From: Gammaproteobacteria bacterium
GTDB lineage: Bacteria; Pseudomonadota; Gammaproteobacteria; Pseudomonadales; Litorivicinaceae
DNA: 6,725 bases
Direction of reading: 5' to 3'
Assembly: GCA_002705325.1 (NCBI GenBank)
Contig: PAFS01000040.1
Span: 138,038 to 144,762 of the forward strand
The notes below the pieces were generated by a model, which was given only the letters and a program-made list of their open reading frames with translations, was not told the DNA's origin and searched no databases. The position numbers and the translations under genes were made by a program. Positions 1 to 6,676 of this stretch are shown piece by piece (positions within the stretch are counted from its first letter, which is position 1; every line of letters starts with the position of its first letter).

Positions 1-732
1 ACGGTCGCTACTCCAGCGCTTTGTAAGCCAATTGAATTGGGTGCCAATATTGTTGTGCACGCGCTGACAAAGTTCATGGGAGGCCATGGCAACTCACTGG
101 GTGGAATTATCGTTGATGGCGGTAACTTCGATTGGACTGCACAGGGAGACAAGTTCCCTGGGATGACTGCACCTGAGCCTGCGTATCACGACGTTGTGTA
201 TTCAGATGCATTTGGCCCTGCCGCCTTTATTGCGCGGGCACGTACTGTACCGCTTCGTAACACTGGTGCGGCACTTGCTCCAATGAACGCTTTTCTCCTT
301 TTACAGGGCATTGAAACCCTGAATCTTCGGATGGAGCGACACTGCGAGAACGCCCAGAAAGTTGCGGAGTTCTTGCAAGCGCATTCGAAGGTTGAGTGGG
401 TCAGTTATGCAGGTTTGCCCGATCACCCTCATCACGCGCTAGCCCAGAGTCAGCTTGGAGGTAAGCCTTCGGCACTTCTGACTTTTGGTGTGACAGGTGG
501 TTTTGATGCGGGCGTGAAATTCTACGATGCTCTTGGCTTGTTCAAGCGTCTTGTCAATATCGGTGATGCGCGTTCGTTGGCCTGTCATCCGGCATCGACC
601 ACGCATCGACAGTTATCGGATGAGGAACAACAATCGGTCGGAGTGAAGCCTGAAATGATTCGCTTATGCGTTGGTATCGAGCACATTGATGACATTTTGG
701 CTGACCTCGATCAGGCCTTATCACTTGTATGA
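1..732 (+). CDS. metY: O-acetylhomoserine sulfhydrylase (O-acetylhomoserine aminocarboxypropyltransferase), 3' part only
   Basis: This is the C-terminal 243 codons of a PLP-dependent enzyme of the Cys/Met-metabolism family. The family makes homocysteine (or methionine) from O-acetylhomoserine and sulfide (or methanethiol) in the cytoplasm. The frame is open from base 1, so the gene begins outside the window; a TTG at 37 lies within the conserved fold and is not a credible start. The PLP-lysine motif [11 protein letters not shown] is visible, with the Schiff-base lysine at codon 24 of the fragment (bases 70-72). The C-terminal blocks [15 protein letters not shown] and [13 protein letters not shown] are typical of the family. 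About 219 residues follow the lysine, which fits a full protein of roughly 425-430 residues and favours MetY over the shorter O-succinylhomoserine enzyme MetZ. The stop overlaps the hemE start as ATGA, suggesting co-transcription and translational coupling. The family is sure; substrate preference is inferred. Confidence 0.9.
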   Translation, partial: TVATPALCKPIELGANIVVHALTKFMGGHGNSLGGIIVDGGNFDWTAQGDKFPGMTAPEPAYHDVVYSDAFGPAAFIARARTVPLRNTGAALAPMNAFLLLQGIETLNLRMERHCENAQKVAEFLQAHSKVEWVSYAGLPDHPHHALAQSQLGGKPSALLTFGVTGGFDAGVKFYDALGLFKRLVNIGDARSLACHPASTTHRQLSDEEQQSVGVKPEMIRLCVGIEHIDDILADLDQALSLV

Positions 733-1805
733 CATCGGCATTAAAAAACGATCGTTTTTTAAAAGCATTGCTCCGCCAACATGTCGATCAAACACCCGTT
801 TGGATGATGCGTCAGGCGGGGCGCTATTTGCCAGAGTATCGGGCGACCCGAAAAATTGCAGGTGACTTCATGGGCCTCTGTAAAAATGCAGAGCTCGCCT
901 GTGAAGTAACGATGCAGCCGCTTGAGCGTTATCCGCTTGATGCAGCGATTCTGTTTTCTGACATTTTGACGATTCCTGATGCGATGGATTGCGGTCTTTA
1001 TTTTGAGGCTGGCGAAGGTCCACGTTTTGAGCGTCCTGTGAGAACTCGTGCAGACATCGATGCGCTCCTGGTTCCGTCGATGGCAGATGCATTGGATTAT
1101 GTGATGAATGCGGTGAAAACGATTCGTCGCGAACTCAACGGCCGTGTGCCATTGATCGGATTCTCTGGAAGCCCTTGGACTTTGGCGACCTATATGATCG
1201 AGGGTGGAGGATCAAAAGAATATCGCTATGCCAAAGGATTGATGTATTCAGATCCAGATGCGCTTCACGTATTACTCGAAAAGCTTGCGACCGCTGTGAC
1301 GGATTATTTGAACGCGCAGATCGCCGCTGGCGCACAAGCGGTACAGATTTTTGATACATGGGGTGGAGTTTTGACGGAACCTGCCTATCGTGAGTTTTCT
1401 CTTGCTTACATGGAAAAAATTGTCGCCAGCTTGGTTCGTGAATCTGAGGGACGACAAGTTCCAGTGATCCTGTTTACCAAAGGTGGCGGCGCATGGCTCG
1501 AGCAAATGGCAGCGACAGGTTGCGATGCGTTGGGGCTTGATTGGACAGTTGATCTTGGTCGTTGCCGGGAGCGAGTCGGATCACAGGTAGCTCTCCAGGG
1601 TAATCTTGATCCGTCTGTTTTGTTCGGATCTGATTTATTGATTACATCTGAGGTGGAAAGACTTCTGAGAAGCTTCGGTCCGAACCTGGGCCATGTATTT
1701 AATTTGGGCCACGGTATTAACCAGCACGTTGATCCTCAGCGTCCTGCCACCATGATTGAAGCAATACAACGAATTAGCCGCGAGATTCATTCCGGCTCAC
1801 ATTGA
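729..1805 (+). CDS. hemE: Uroporphyrinogen decarboxylase
   Basis: HemE decarboxylates the four acetate side chains of uroporphyrinogen III to give coproporphyrinogen III in haem synthesis; it is cytosolic and needs no cofactor. The 358-residue protein is the usual family length and looks complete. The N-terminus ([13 protein letters not shown]) and the signature [14 protein letters not shown] at 25-38 are present, with the substrate-binding arginines R28 and R32. Other conserved residues are D78 in FSDIL (equivalent to human D86), the [13 protein letters not shown] block at 144-156 with Y155 (human Y164), FDTWGG at 208-213, and H328 in NLGHGI (human H339). The ATG at 729 is chosen because it matches the family N-terminus; it overlaps the metY stop by 4 bp. 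No good Shine-Dalgarno is seen (only AGG at 713-715), consistent with coupling to metY. A perfect palindrome lies at codons 5-12. The stop at 1803-1805 overlaps the tolC ribosome binding site. Confidence 0.98.
   Translation: MTSALKNDRFLKALLRQHVDQTPVWMMRQAGRYLPEYRATRKIAGDFMGLCKNAELACEVTMQPLERYPLDAAILFSDILTIPDAMDCGLYFEAGEGPRFERPVRTRADIDALLVPSMADALDYVMNAVKTIRRELNGRVPLIGFSGSPWTLATYMIEGGGSKEYRYAKGLMYSDPDALHVLLEKLATAVTDYLNAQIAAGAQAVQIFDTWGGVLTEPAYREFSLAYMEKIVASLVRESEGRQVPVILFTKGGGAWLEQMAATGCDALGLDWTVDLGRCRERVGSQVALQGNLDPSVLFGSDLLITSEVERLLRSFGPNLGHVFNLGHGINQHVDPQRPATMIEAIQRISREIHSGSH
741..762. repeat. Perfect 22-bp palindrome inside the hemE 5' end
   Basis: Each half is 11 bp: TTAAAAAACGA followed directly by its exact reverse complement, centred on CGATCG at 749-754. 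It begins 12 bases after the first base of the hemE ATG and covers codons 5-12 (L-K-N-D-R-F-L plus flanking bases). The protein there is conserved in HemE, which accounts for part of the sequence, but codon choice completes the symmetry. As RNA it could form a 9-bp A-U-rich hairpin with a GAUC loop just downstream of the start codon. As DNA it could be a protein site or bent A-tract DNA. No function is proven. Confidence 0.6.
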
Positions 1806-1808
1806 GGT
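1804..1808 (+). promoter_or_regulatory. Ribosome binding site of the tolC-family gene
   Basis: GAGGT lies 7 bases upstream of the ATG at 1816 and shares bases with the hemE stop codon TGA (1803-1805). It decides the start: the in-frame TTG at 1756 has no signal-peptide logic and would put 20 residues encoded within hemE in front of a normal secretion signal. The overlap suggests that ribosomes finishing hemE reload here. Confidence 0.75.
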
Positions 1809-1815
1809 CGACATC

Positions 1816-3108
1816 ATGCGCATCTGTAGTATTGCGTTAGGTCTAGTCCTGGCGGTTAGCGCCATGGCGGAGTCTAAAAATTTATCCGATGTATACAATT
1901 TAGCGGTTGCCAATGATCCGGCGTTGCGGGCTCAGATTGCAACCCGTGACGCGTCAGAGGCATTGGGGCAGCAGGTTCGTCGTGGTCGTGGTTTGAGTGC
2001 GAGTGCGTCAGTGTCTGGAAAGGGAACTCAGAATCTTAAGAGTGACGATGTGTATCGAACAGGTACCTTGTCACTGACTCTAAGCATGCCTTTATATGAT
2101 CGGGGGCTGGATGCCAAAATCGAAAGCCAAGACGCGGCGGTTCGCGAGGCAGACGCGTCGTTAGCCGCGTACCGGCAGACGCATATCATTTCGGTGACGG
2201 ATCGATATTTTGCTGTGTTGTCGGCGGAGCAGGATTTGCTTGCAGCCCGAGCGGAAGTTGAGGCATTTGAGCGCCAGTTGGAGCAAGCGTCTGAACGTTT
2301 AGTTGTCGGCATCGGGACGCGGGTTGATGTGGATCAGGCGCGAGCACAGCTGGATTTATCTCAGGTGGGTTTAATTAGTGCAGAAGTTGCGCTGGATACT
2401 GCGAGATCAGATCTCGAGCAATTAGTTGATACCTCAATTCCTGATCTTTTGGATTTGGGAGAGGGCTTCGCGGCAGATCTTCATCGATCATTGGATGATC
2501 AACTTGAGATGTCAGTCGATCAACACGCTGACGTGATCGCTGAACAAGAGAGTTACCAGAGTGCGCTAGCAAACCTTGATGAAGCGCGCTCTGAGATCAA
2601 CCCGACACTGGCTTTATCGTCAACTTTTTCCATATCTGATACGTCAGGCAGTAATACAGCAGCGACGAATGCCAGTGCGCGAAGTAATGTTCTGAGTGTG
2701 ACATTGTCTGCACCGATCTATACCAACGGTGTTGCTGCTGCAAAGGTTGATGTGGCAAAAGCAAATGTCATCAGAGCAGAAGCGAACTTAGCGAAAGTAC
2801 GCCGTGAAGTTCGCGCGAGTATGCAGAAAGCGTTTCGTAATCTCGAGGCGAGTGCGCGCACTGTGGAAGCTCGACAGCTGGCGATTGTTTCCGCAGCGAG
2901 TCGTGTTGAAGCGACTGAGGCCGCCTATGCGGTTGGATCAGGCGATATCGTCGAGGTGTTGAATGCGAAAAAGGATTTATTTGCTGCAGAACGTGATTTC
3001 GCAAAGGCGCGACACACTCATGTCATTCGACAATTGCAATTCGACCAAGCGATCGGAGATCTGTCCGAGTCAGCAATTGCGCGGATCAACCGGTACCTGG
3101 TTCAGTGA
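1816..3108 (+). CDS. TolC-family outer membrane channel protein
   Basis: This is a 430-residue outer membrane efflux protein of the kind that trimerises into a beta-barrel with a periplasmic alpha-helical tunnel, and serves tripartite efflux pumps or type I secretion. A signal peptide is clear: MRIC, a hydrophobic run, and a signal peptidase I site after AMA (residue 18). Two internally related OEP halves follow. The first has PLYDRG at 92-97 and the helix-turn motif VGIGTRVDVDQARA near 164-176. The second has PIYTNG at 300-305 and VGSGDIVEVLNAKKDLFAAERD near 372-393. Between them are long alanine- and glutamate-rich helices, as expected for the tunnel. It is somewhat shorter than E. coli TolC, within the family range. 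No membrane-fusion or ABC/RND partner gene is present, so the substrate is unknown. It follows hemE by 10 bp and its last 7 bases overlap the convergent dnaE2 end. The family is firm; orthology with TolC itself is not proven, so no symbol is given. Confidence 0.93.
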   Translation: MRICSIALGLVLAVSAMAESKNLSDVYNLAVANDPALRAQIATRDASEALGQQVRRGRGLSASASVSGKGTQNLKSDDVYRTGTLSLTLSMPLYDRGLDAKIESQDAAVREADASLAAYRQTHIISVTDRYFAVLSAEQDLLAARAEVEAFERQLEQASERLVVGIGTRVDVDQARAQLDLSQVGLISAEVALDTARSDLEQLVDTSIPDLLDLGEGFAADLHRSLDDQLEMSVDQHADVIAEQESYQSALANLDEARSEINPTLALSSTFSISDTSGSNTAATNASARSNVLSVTLSAPIYTNGVAAAKVDVAKANVIRAEANLAKVRREVRASMQKAFRNLEASARTVEARQLAIVSAASRVEATEAAYAVGSGDIVEVLNAKKDLFAAERDFAKARHTHVIRQLQFDQAIGDLSESAIARINRYLVQ

Positions 3109-6100
3109 AAATCACGAGAGCTTGGTGTGAGATTTCCAAGCCATTCGCTGGCATCTTCCAGGGTATCAGCGATGATATGAATGACCCCGTGAGATTCTTG
3201 GACTTTTCCTCTTACTTTCAATAAACGGCTGGCCAAGATCTGATGTCTGAATGTTTCCACGAGAGAAGGCCAGACAAGGCAATTAATTTGTCCATCTTCA
3301 TCTTCTAAGGTGATGAAAACCACACCAGAGGCTGAACCTGGTCGTTGGCGTGTCGCAACAATTCCTGCTACCCAAATTCGAAGATCGGGATGTCTTGGCA
3401 ATCGATCGAGCTCCGATGACCGTCGACAGGTACGAAACGCTGATTTATTCCGCAATAAATTCATCGGATGTGCTTCAAGCGATAATCCGGTGGTTTGATA
3501 ATCGGCAACTAAGGTTTCACCAAGTGCAGGAATACGCGGCCTAAAGTCTTCAACTGCCTGAATTGCGCCTTGAAATAATGGTAATTGCGATTCTTGATCT
3601 CCAAGCTGCCAAAAACTATCAAAACGATTATCAGTCAGTGAGCGGAATGCATGTGCGCTGGCCAGAACTTCTAAGTCCCTTGTTGAGAGTCCTGTACGGC
3701 TTCGAAAGTCGTTGAGGTTCTGAAAAGGATGACGGCGTGCTCTGACGAGTGCGTTCGCTGCCTCAAATCGCAGTCTTTTAATGAGATGCAAACCTAGTCT
3801 GACACAGGGAGACCCTTCCGCATCCTCAAGTGTTGATAACCAGTCAGACGCATTCACATCAATCGGTCGGATGTCGATACCGTGACGTTTGGCATCCTGT
3901 AGTAGTTGCGATGGCGTATAAAATCCCATGGGTTGGGCGTTTAATAAGCCACAGTAGAATGCCGCTGGGAGATGGCATTTGATCCAAGCTGATAAATACA
4001 CAAGCAATGCAAAGCTTGCAGCATGTGACTCGGGGAAACCGTACTTTCCAAATCCTTCGATTTGATGACAGAGTCGCTCAGCAAACTCGCGAGAATGTCC
4101 TCGTTCCAGCATTCCGTTGACAATTTTTTCATGAAAATGAGATAAGCCATTGCCTGCTTTCCAAGTCGCCATCGCTCGTCTCAGTGCGTCTGCCTCTCCA
4201 GCACTAAAGCCGGCAGCCACCATGACCAATTGGATCACTTGTTCCTGGAAAATCGGTACACCAAGGGTTCGATCCAGAACTTGGCTGATTTCTTTCGGTT
4301 GTTCTTCTTTGGGATCAACACCATCGCGTCGCCTGAGATATGGGTGCACCATATCGCCTTGAATTGGTCCAGGTCTGACAATGGCCACTTCAACTACAAG
4401 ATCGTAATAGGTCCGTGGTTTCAGACGAGGAAGCATGGCTAGTTGAGCTCTGGACTCAACTTGGAAAACACCAATCGCATCTCCTTGGCACAGCATGTCA
4501 TAGACCAATGAATCTTCTGGAGGGATCTCAGCAATTGAACGAGGAGGATGCTGATATCGTCCGTTACGGGGCTGATAGGTTGTCTGATATTGGAGCGCAA
4601 GCTCTAAGCTTCCACGAATTGCGGTCAGCATACCGAGTGCGAGAACATCGACTTTGAGAAGCCCCAGTGCATCAATATCATCTTTATCCCATTGCAAGCA
4701 GGTCCTGTCTTGCATGGCTGTATTTTCTATAGGACACAATTCAGAGAGTGGGCCGCGTGATATCACGAATCCGCCGACATGCTGTGTGAGATGCCTTGGG
4801 AAGCCCAAGATTTCCGTCACTAATTCGGTCAGCAATTGAATTTGAGGACCTTGTGGATCGATTCCGAGCTCAGCAAAGCGTTCAATCATTGCCTCTTTTT
4901 TATCCCACCACGCGAGACTGCCTGAGAGTGCTTCAATTAAATCAATTGGTAGATTCAAGGCTTTACCGACATCCCGGATGGCTGACCGTTTTTTGTAGGT
5001 GATGACGGCTGCGGCAAGTGCTGCTCGTTCTTTGGAATATTTCCGGTAAATATATTGAATGACTTCATCTCGCCGATGATGCTCAAAATCGACATCAATG
5101 TCGGGTGGCTCATTACGCTCCTTAGATACAAAGCGTTCAAATAATACTGATACGCGGCTTGGATCAACTTCTGTAATAAAAAGGCAATAGCAGACCACGG
5201 AATTTGCAGCGGAGCCTCTACCCTGACACAGGATGTTTTGAGAGCGAGCATAAGCCACGATATCGTGCACAGTCAGGAAATAGCAGGCGTAGTTCATCTC
5301 CTCGATGAGTGTGAGTTCTTTTTCGATCAGGCGAGTGATGTTGTCGGGTGTTCCTTGCTGCCAGCGTCGCTTTGCGCCTTCGAATACCAGATCTCGCAAG
5401 AATGCTTGTTCACTATCGTATTGCGGTGGGCAAATCTCTTGCGGGTATTCGTAACGTAAATCACTTAACGAAAAGTCGAATCGGTCCAGAATATTGAGTG
5501 ATTCGTGGAGCCAGGCGCTTGGATATCGCTGCTTGAGTCCGTGTTGATCCATTAGAGTACGTTCACTTGATCGTTCTAATTGATCTGCGATTTCAATAAT
5601 TGGGGCACCAAGCCGGATCGCTGTTAGCGTGTGTTGAAGCTTTAAACGCTGACGGATATGCATCAGAGGTCGCTGTGTTGCCACAACAGGTAAGTTCCAC
5701 TCAAATGCTGTGAGATCGATACGTTCAGCTAGATCGGCTTGATGCCCAGATTCGGGTAAGTGGGCTGCAATCCAAAATCGTCCTCTAAAGGCGTAAGACA
5801 AGCTTTCGATTTGAGAGGTCCAGTCCAATGCCTGAGGATGTGGGTGCCACAGACATAATAGTGTGTCTGTATGCCCAATTAAGTCACGTCGCGTTAACTG
5901 ATACGCACCTTTTGATGATCGTCGTCGTGCGAGTGAAGTCAGTTGTCCGAGTTCTCCCCAAGCCTTTCTGTTCGGTGCAAGAAACGTCAGCTCAAGTTGC
6001 TCATCGATTCGGAACCGCGATCCATGCACCATGGGGATATTCAGTGTTTGTGAGGCGAGATGTGCACGAACAGCCCCAGACACGGAGGCTTCATCGGTAA

Positions 6101-6209
6101 CGCCAATCCCTGAGTAACCGAGAGTATGAGCGCGCATCACATATTCTTCAGGATGTGATGCGCCTGTTAAGAAAGTGAAATTAGATGTACAACAAAGCTC
6201 TGCAAACAT
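3102..6209 (-). CDS. dnaE2: Error-prone DNA polymerase DnaE2 (ImuC)
   Basis: This is a second, inducible DNA polymerase III alpha-type subunit (family C) that copies damaged DNA and drives SOS mutagenesis, usually with ImuA and ImuB. The 1035-residue protein is complete and of normal length. Domains in order: PHP-like N-terminus (FAELCCTSNFTFLTGASHP, then VTDEASVSG at 37-45); palm with GRGSAANS at 330-337 and PDIDVDF, giving catalytic aspartates D370 and D372; the third aspartate D521 in LLKVDVLALGML; fingers with FGKYGFPESHA at 720-730; a helix-hairpin-helix-like region near 804-860; an OB fold from about 941; and the family's C-terminal SRDFH. The ATG at 6209 matches the family N-terminus; the next in-frame ATG (residue 25) would remove the first motif. 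The usual PHP histidine after E-L is Cys6 here. A LexA box abuts the start, so SOS control is expected. No imuA or imuB lies beside it, and its 3' end overlaps tolC by 7 bp. Confidence 0.97.
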   Translation of the reverse strand: MFAELCCTSNFTFLTGASHPEEYVMRAHTLGYSGIGVTDEASVSGAVRAHLASQTLNIPMVHGSRFRIDEQLELTFLAPNRKAWGELGQLTSLARRRSSKGAYQLTRRDLIGHTDTLLCLWHPHPQALDWTSQIESLSYAFRGRFWIAAHLPESGHQADLAERIDLTAFEWNLPVVATQRPLMHIRQRLKLQHTLTAIRLGAPIIEIADQLERSSERTLMDQHGLKQRYPSAWLHESLNILDRFDFSLSDLRYEYPQEICPPQYDSEQAFLRDLVFEGAKRRWQQGTPDNITRLIEKELTLIEEMNYACYFLTVHDIVAYARSQNILCQGRGSAANSVVCYCLFITEVDPSRVSVLFERFVSKERNEPPDIDVDFEHHRRDEVIQYIYRKYSKERAALAAAVITYKKRSAIRDVGKALNLPIDLIEALSGSLAWWDKKEAMIERFAELGIDPQGPQIQLLTELVTEILGFPRHLTQHVGGFVISRGPLSELCPIENTAMQDRTCLQWDKDDIDALGLLKVDVLALGMLTAIRGSLELALQYQTTYQPRNGRYQHPPRSIAEIPPEDSLVYDMLCQGDAIGVFQVESRAQLAMLPRLKPRTYYDLVVEVAIVRPGPIQGDMVHPYLRRRDGVDPKEEQPKEISQVLDRTLGVPIFQEQVIQLVMVAAGFSAGEADALRRAMATWKAGNGLSHFHEKIVNGMLERGHSREFAERLCHQIEGFGKYGFPESHAASFALLVYLSAWIKCHLPAAFYCGLLNAQPMGFYTPSQLLQDAKRHGIDIRPIDVNASDWLSTLEDAEGSPCVRLGLHLIKRLRFEAANALVRARRHPFQNLNDFRSRTGLSTRDLEVLASAHAFRSLTDNRFDSFWQLGDQESQLPLFQGAIQAVEDFRPRIPALGETLVADYQTTGLSLEAHPMNLLRNKSAFRTCRRSSELDRLPRHPDLRIWVAGIVATRQRPGSASGVVFITLEDEDGQINCLVWPSLVETFRHQILASRLLKVRGKVQESHGVIHIIADTLEDASEWLGNLTPSSRDFH

Positions 6210-6228
6210 ACTGTAATTATATACAGTA
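6209..6228 (-). promoter_or_regulatory. LexA (SOS) box of dnaE2
   Basis: Read on the plus strand this is TACTGTAATTATATACAGTA, a CTGT-N8-ACAG core with the TA flanks and AT-rich centre of the E. coli/gammaproteobacterial LexA consensus. Its dnaE2-proximal base is the A of the start codon, so bound LexA would cover the start site itself. Adjacency to a known SOS gene family strongly supports it. The ubiK gene ends 32 bp upstream, so bound LexA might also hinder read-through from ubiK (inference). Confidence 0.93.
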
Positions 6229-6244
6229 AAATTCAGTGCCTCAT
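6216..6244 (-). promoter_or_regulatory. Predicted sigma-70 promoter of dnaE2, inside the LexA box
   Basis: On the minus strand a perfect -10 hexamer TATAAT occupies 6221-6216, within the LexA box. Seventeen bases upstream is ATGAGG (6244-6239), a weak -35 matching TTGACA at three of six positions. Normal spacing puts the transcription start at about 6209, the A of the dnaE2 ATG. This fits tight LexA repression and a leaderless or nearly leaderless mRNA. The -10 is clear; the start point is inferred. Confidence 0.6.
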
Positions 6245-6260
6245 AGTACGCTCTAAGATC

Positions 6261-6497
6261 TTATTTCTCGAGTGCAGCGAGCCGTGTTTCGAGTTCTGCT
6301 AATTTTGCTTCAGCTTTTGAGAGCTTTTCAGTCTGTTTGTCGTAGTCTTCTCTCGTCACAACGTTCAAATCTTTCAATCCTTGCGCGATTAAATCTTCTG
6401 CCTGCTGCTTAAATTGAGCCTGCATTTTTCGAGCAGGCTCTGGCAACGCTTCAGAAATTTTTGTGGCGATGTCATTAAACGCATCTCTATTGAGCAT
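6261..6497 (-). CDS. ubiK: UbiK family ubiquinone biosynthesis accessory factor (BMFP domain, formerly YqiC)
   Basis: This is a 78-residue protein matching the UbiK/YqiC family in length and pattern. In enterobacteria UbiK acts with UbiJ to help the aerobic ubiquinone biosynthesis complex; it binds lipid and trimerises. The N-terminal half is a predicted amphipathic helix region (LNRDAFNDIATKISEALP, then MQAQFKQQAEDLIAQGL). The hinge motif LNVVTREDYDKQ at 44-55 corresponds to the LDLVSREEFDVQ-type motif of E. coli YqiC. The C-terminal third is a coiled coil with heptad positions L59, A62, L66, L69, L73 and L76. The ATG at 6497 has a strong AAGGAG 7 bases upstream. dnaE2 follows 51 bp downstream on the same strand and in the same reading frame. 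No transmembrane segment or cysteine is present. The family call is confident from sequence pattern; function is by homology. Confidence 0.92.
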   Translation of the reverse strand: MLNRDAFNDIATKISEALPEPARKMQAQFKQQAEDLIAQGLKDLNVVTREDYDKQTEKLSKAEAKLAELETRLAALEK

Positions 6498-6504
6498 GGT
6501 CTAT

Positions 6505-6510
6505 CTCCTT
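6505..6510 (-). promoter_or_regulatory. Ribosome binding site of ubiK
   Basis: On the minus strand AAGGAG ends 7 bases before the ubiK ATG at 6497. This is a near-consensus Shine-Dalgarno at ideal spacing and fixes the ubiK start. It contrasts with dnaE2, which has none next to its start. Confidence 0.85.
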
Positions 6511-6565
6511 TTGGTTTACCACTTTATGATGCGGGTGATCGGAAAAATTTCATCTCATACAGTTC

Positions 6566-6580
6566 GCACTATTTTAGTGC
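6566..6580. promoter_or_regulatory. NtrC-type binding site 1 (enhancer)
   Basis: GCACTATTTTAGTGC is a perfect inverted repeat with 6-bp arms and a 3-bp centre. It fits the NtrC pattern GCACY-N5-RGTGC and closely resembles the NtrC sites upstream of enterobacterial glnA. Its centre (6573) is about 118 bp upstream of the -12 GC of the sigma-54 promoter, a typical enhancer distance. NtrC (the response regulator of NtrB) would activate here under nitrogen limitation. Confidence 0.75.
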
Positions 6581-6607
6581 CGTGAAAGCCGTTACAGTTC
6601 ATGGTGT

Positions 6608-6622
6608 GCGCAATTTCGGTGC
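6608..6622. promoter_or_regulatory. Possible weak NtrC-type site 2
   Basis: GCGCAATTTCGGTGC has a perfect right half (GGTGC) and a degenerate left half (GCGCA instead of GCACY). Its centre is 42 bp from site 1, about four helical turns, so both would face the same side of the DNA, as with paired NtrC enhancers. The support is the spacing plus one good half-site. Confidence 0.35.
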
Positions 6623-6676
6623 TTTCTGACCGGGAAAAACCCGCCAGAACCCGCAATCTCCTGCGAAGTGATTGAT

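Noticed and set aside
1756..1815. Upstream TTG extension of the tolC-family gene by 20 codons.
   Set aside because: It lies within hemE and would bury a normal signal peptide that starts at the ATG at 1816, which has a good ribosome binding site.
2402..2416. Inverted repeat CGAGATC-A-GATCTCG inside the tolC-family gene.
   Set aside because: Short arms within coding sequence and no context; close to chance expectation.
2486..2500. Inverted repeat GATCAT-TGG-ATGATC inside the tolC-family gene.
   Set aside because: Six-bp arms of this kind are expected several times by chance in a window of this size.
3107..3141. Overlapping imperfect hairpins after the tolC stop (GAAA..TTTC with TCAC..GTGA; GCTTGG at 3120-3125 with CCAAGC at 3136-3141).
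   Set aside because: Stems are short or interrupted, not GC-rich, and no U-run follows on either strand, so they are not called as terminators.
4150..4839. Several overlapping plus-strand open frames of 60-80 codons opposite dnaE2.
   Set aside because: They are antisense shadows of a highly conserved polymerase gene, with no domain or ribosome binding site support.
6233..6244. Tiny upstream open frame M-R-H-stop on the minus strand in the ubiK-dnaE2 gap.
   Set aside because: Three codons, weak ribosome binding site, and it overlaps the likely -35 of the dnaE2 promoter; nothing supports translation.
6571..6576. TAAAAT on the minus strand as a -10 for ubiK.
   Set aside because: No acceptable -35 at 16-18 bp upstream, and the bases are explained by the NtrC-like palindrome.
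6414..6629. Plus-strand open frame of 71 codons across ubiK and its upstream region.
   Set aside because: Antisense to a clear ubiK, no recognisable domain, and its end lies inside the nitrogen-control region.
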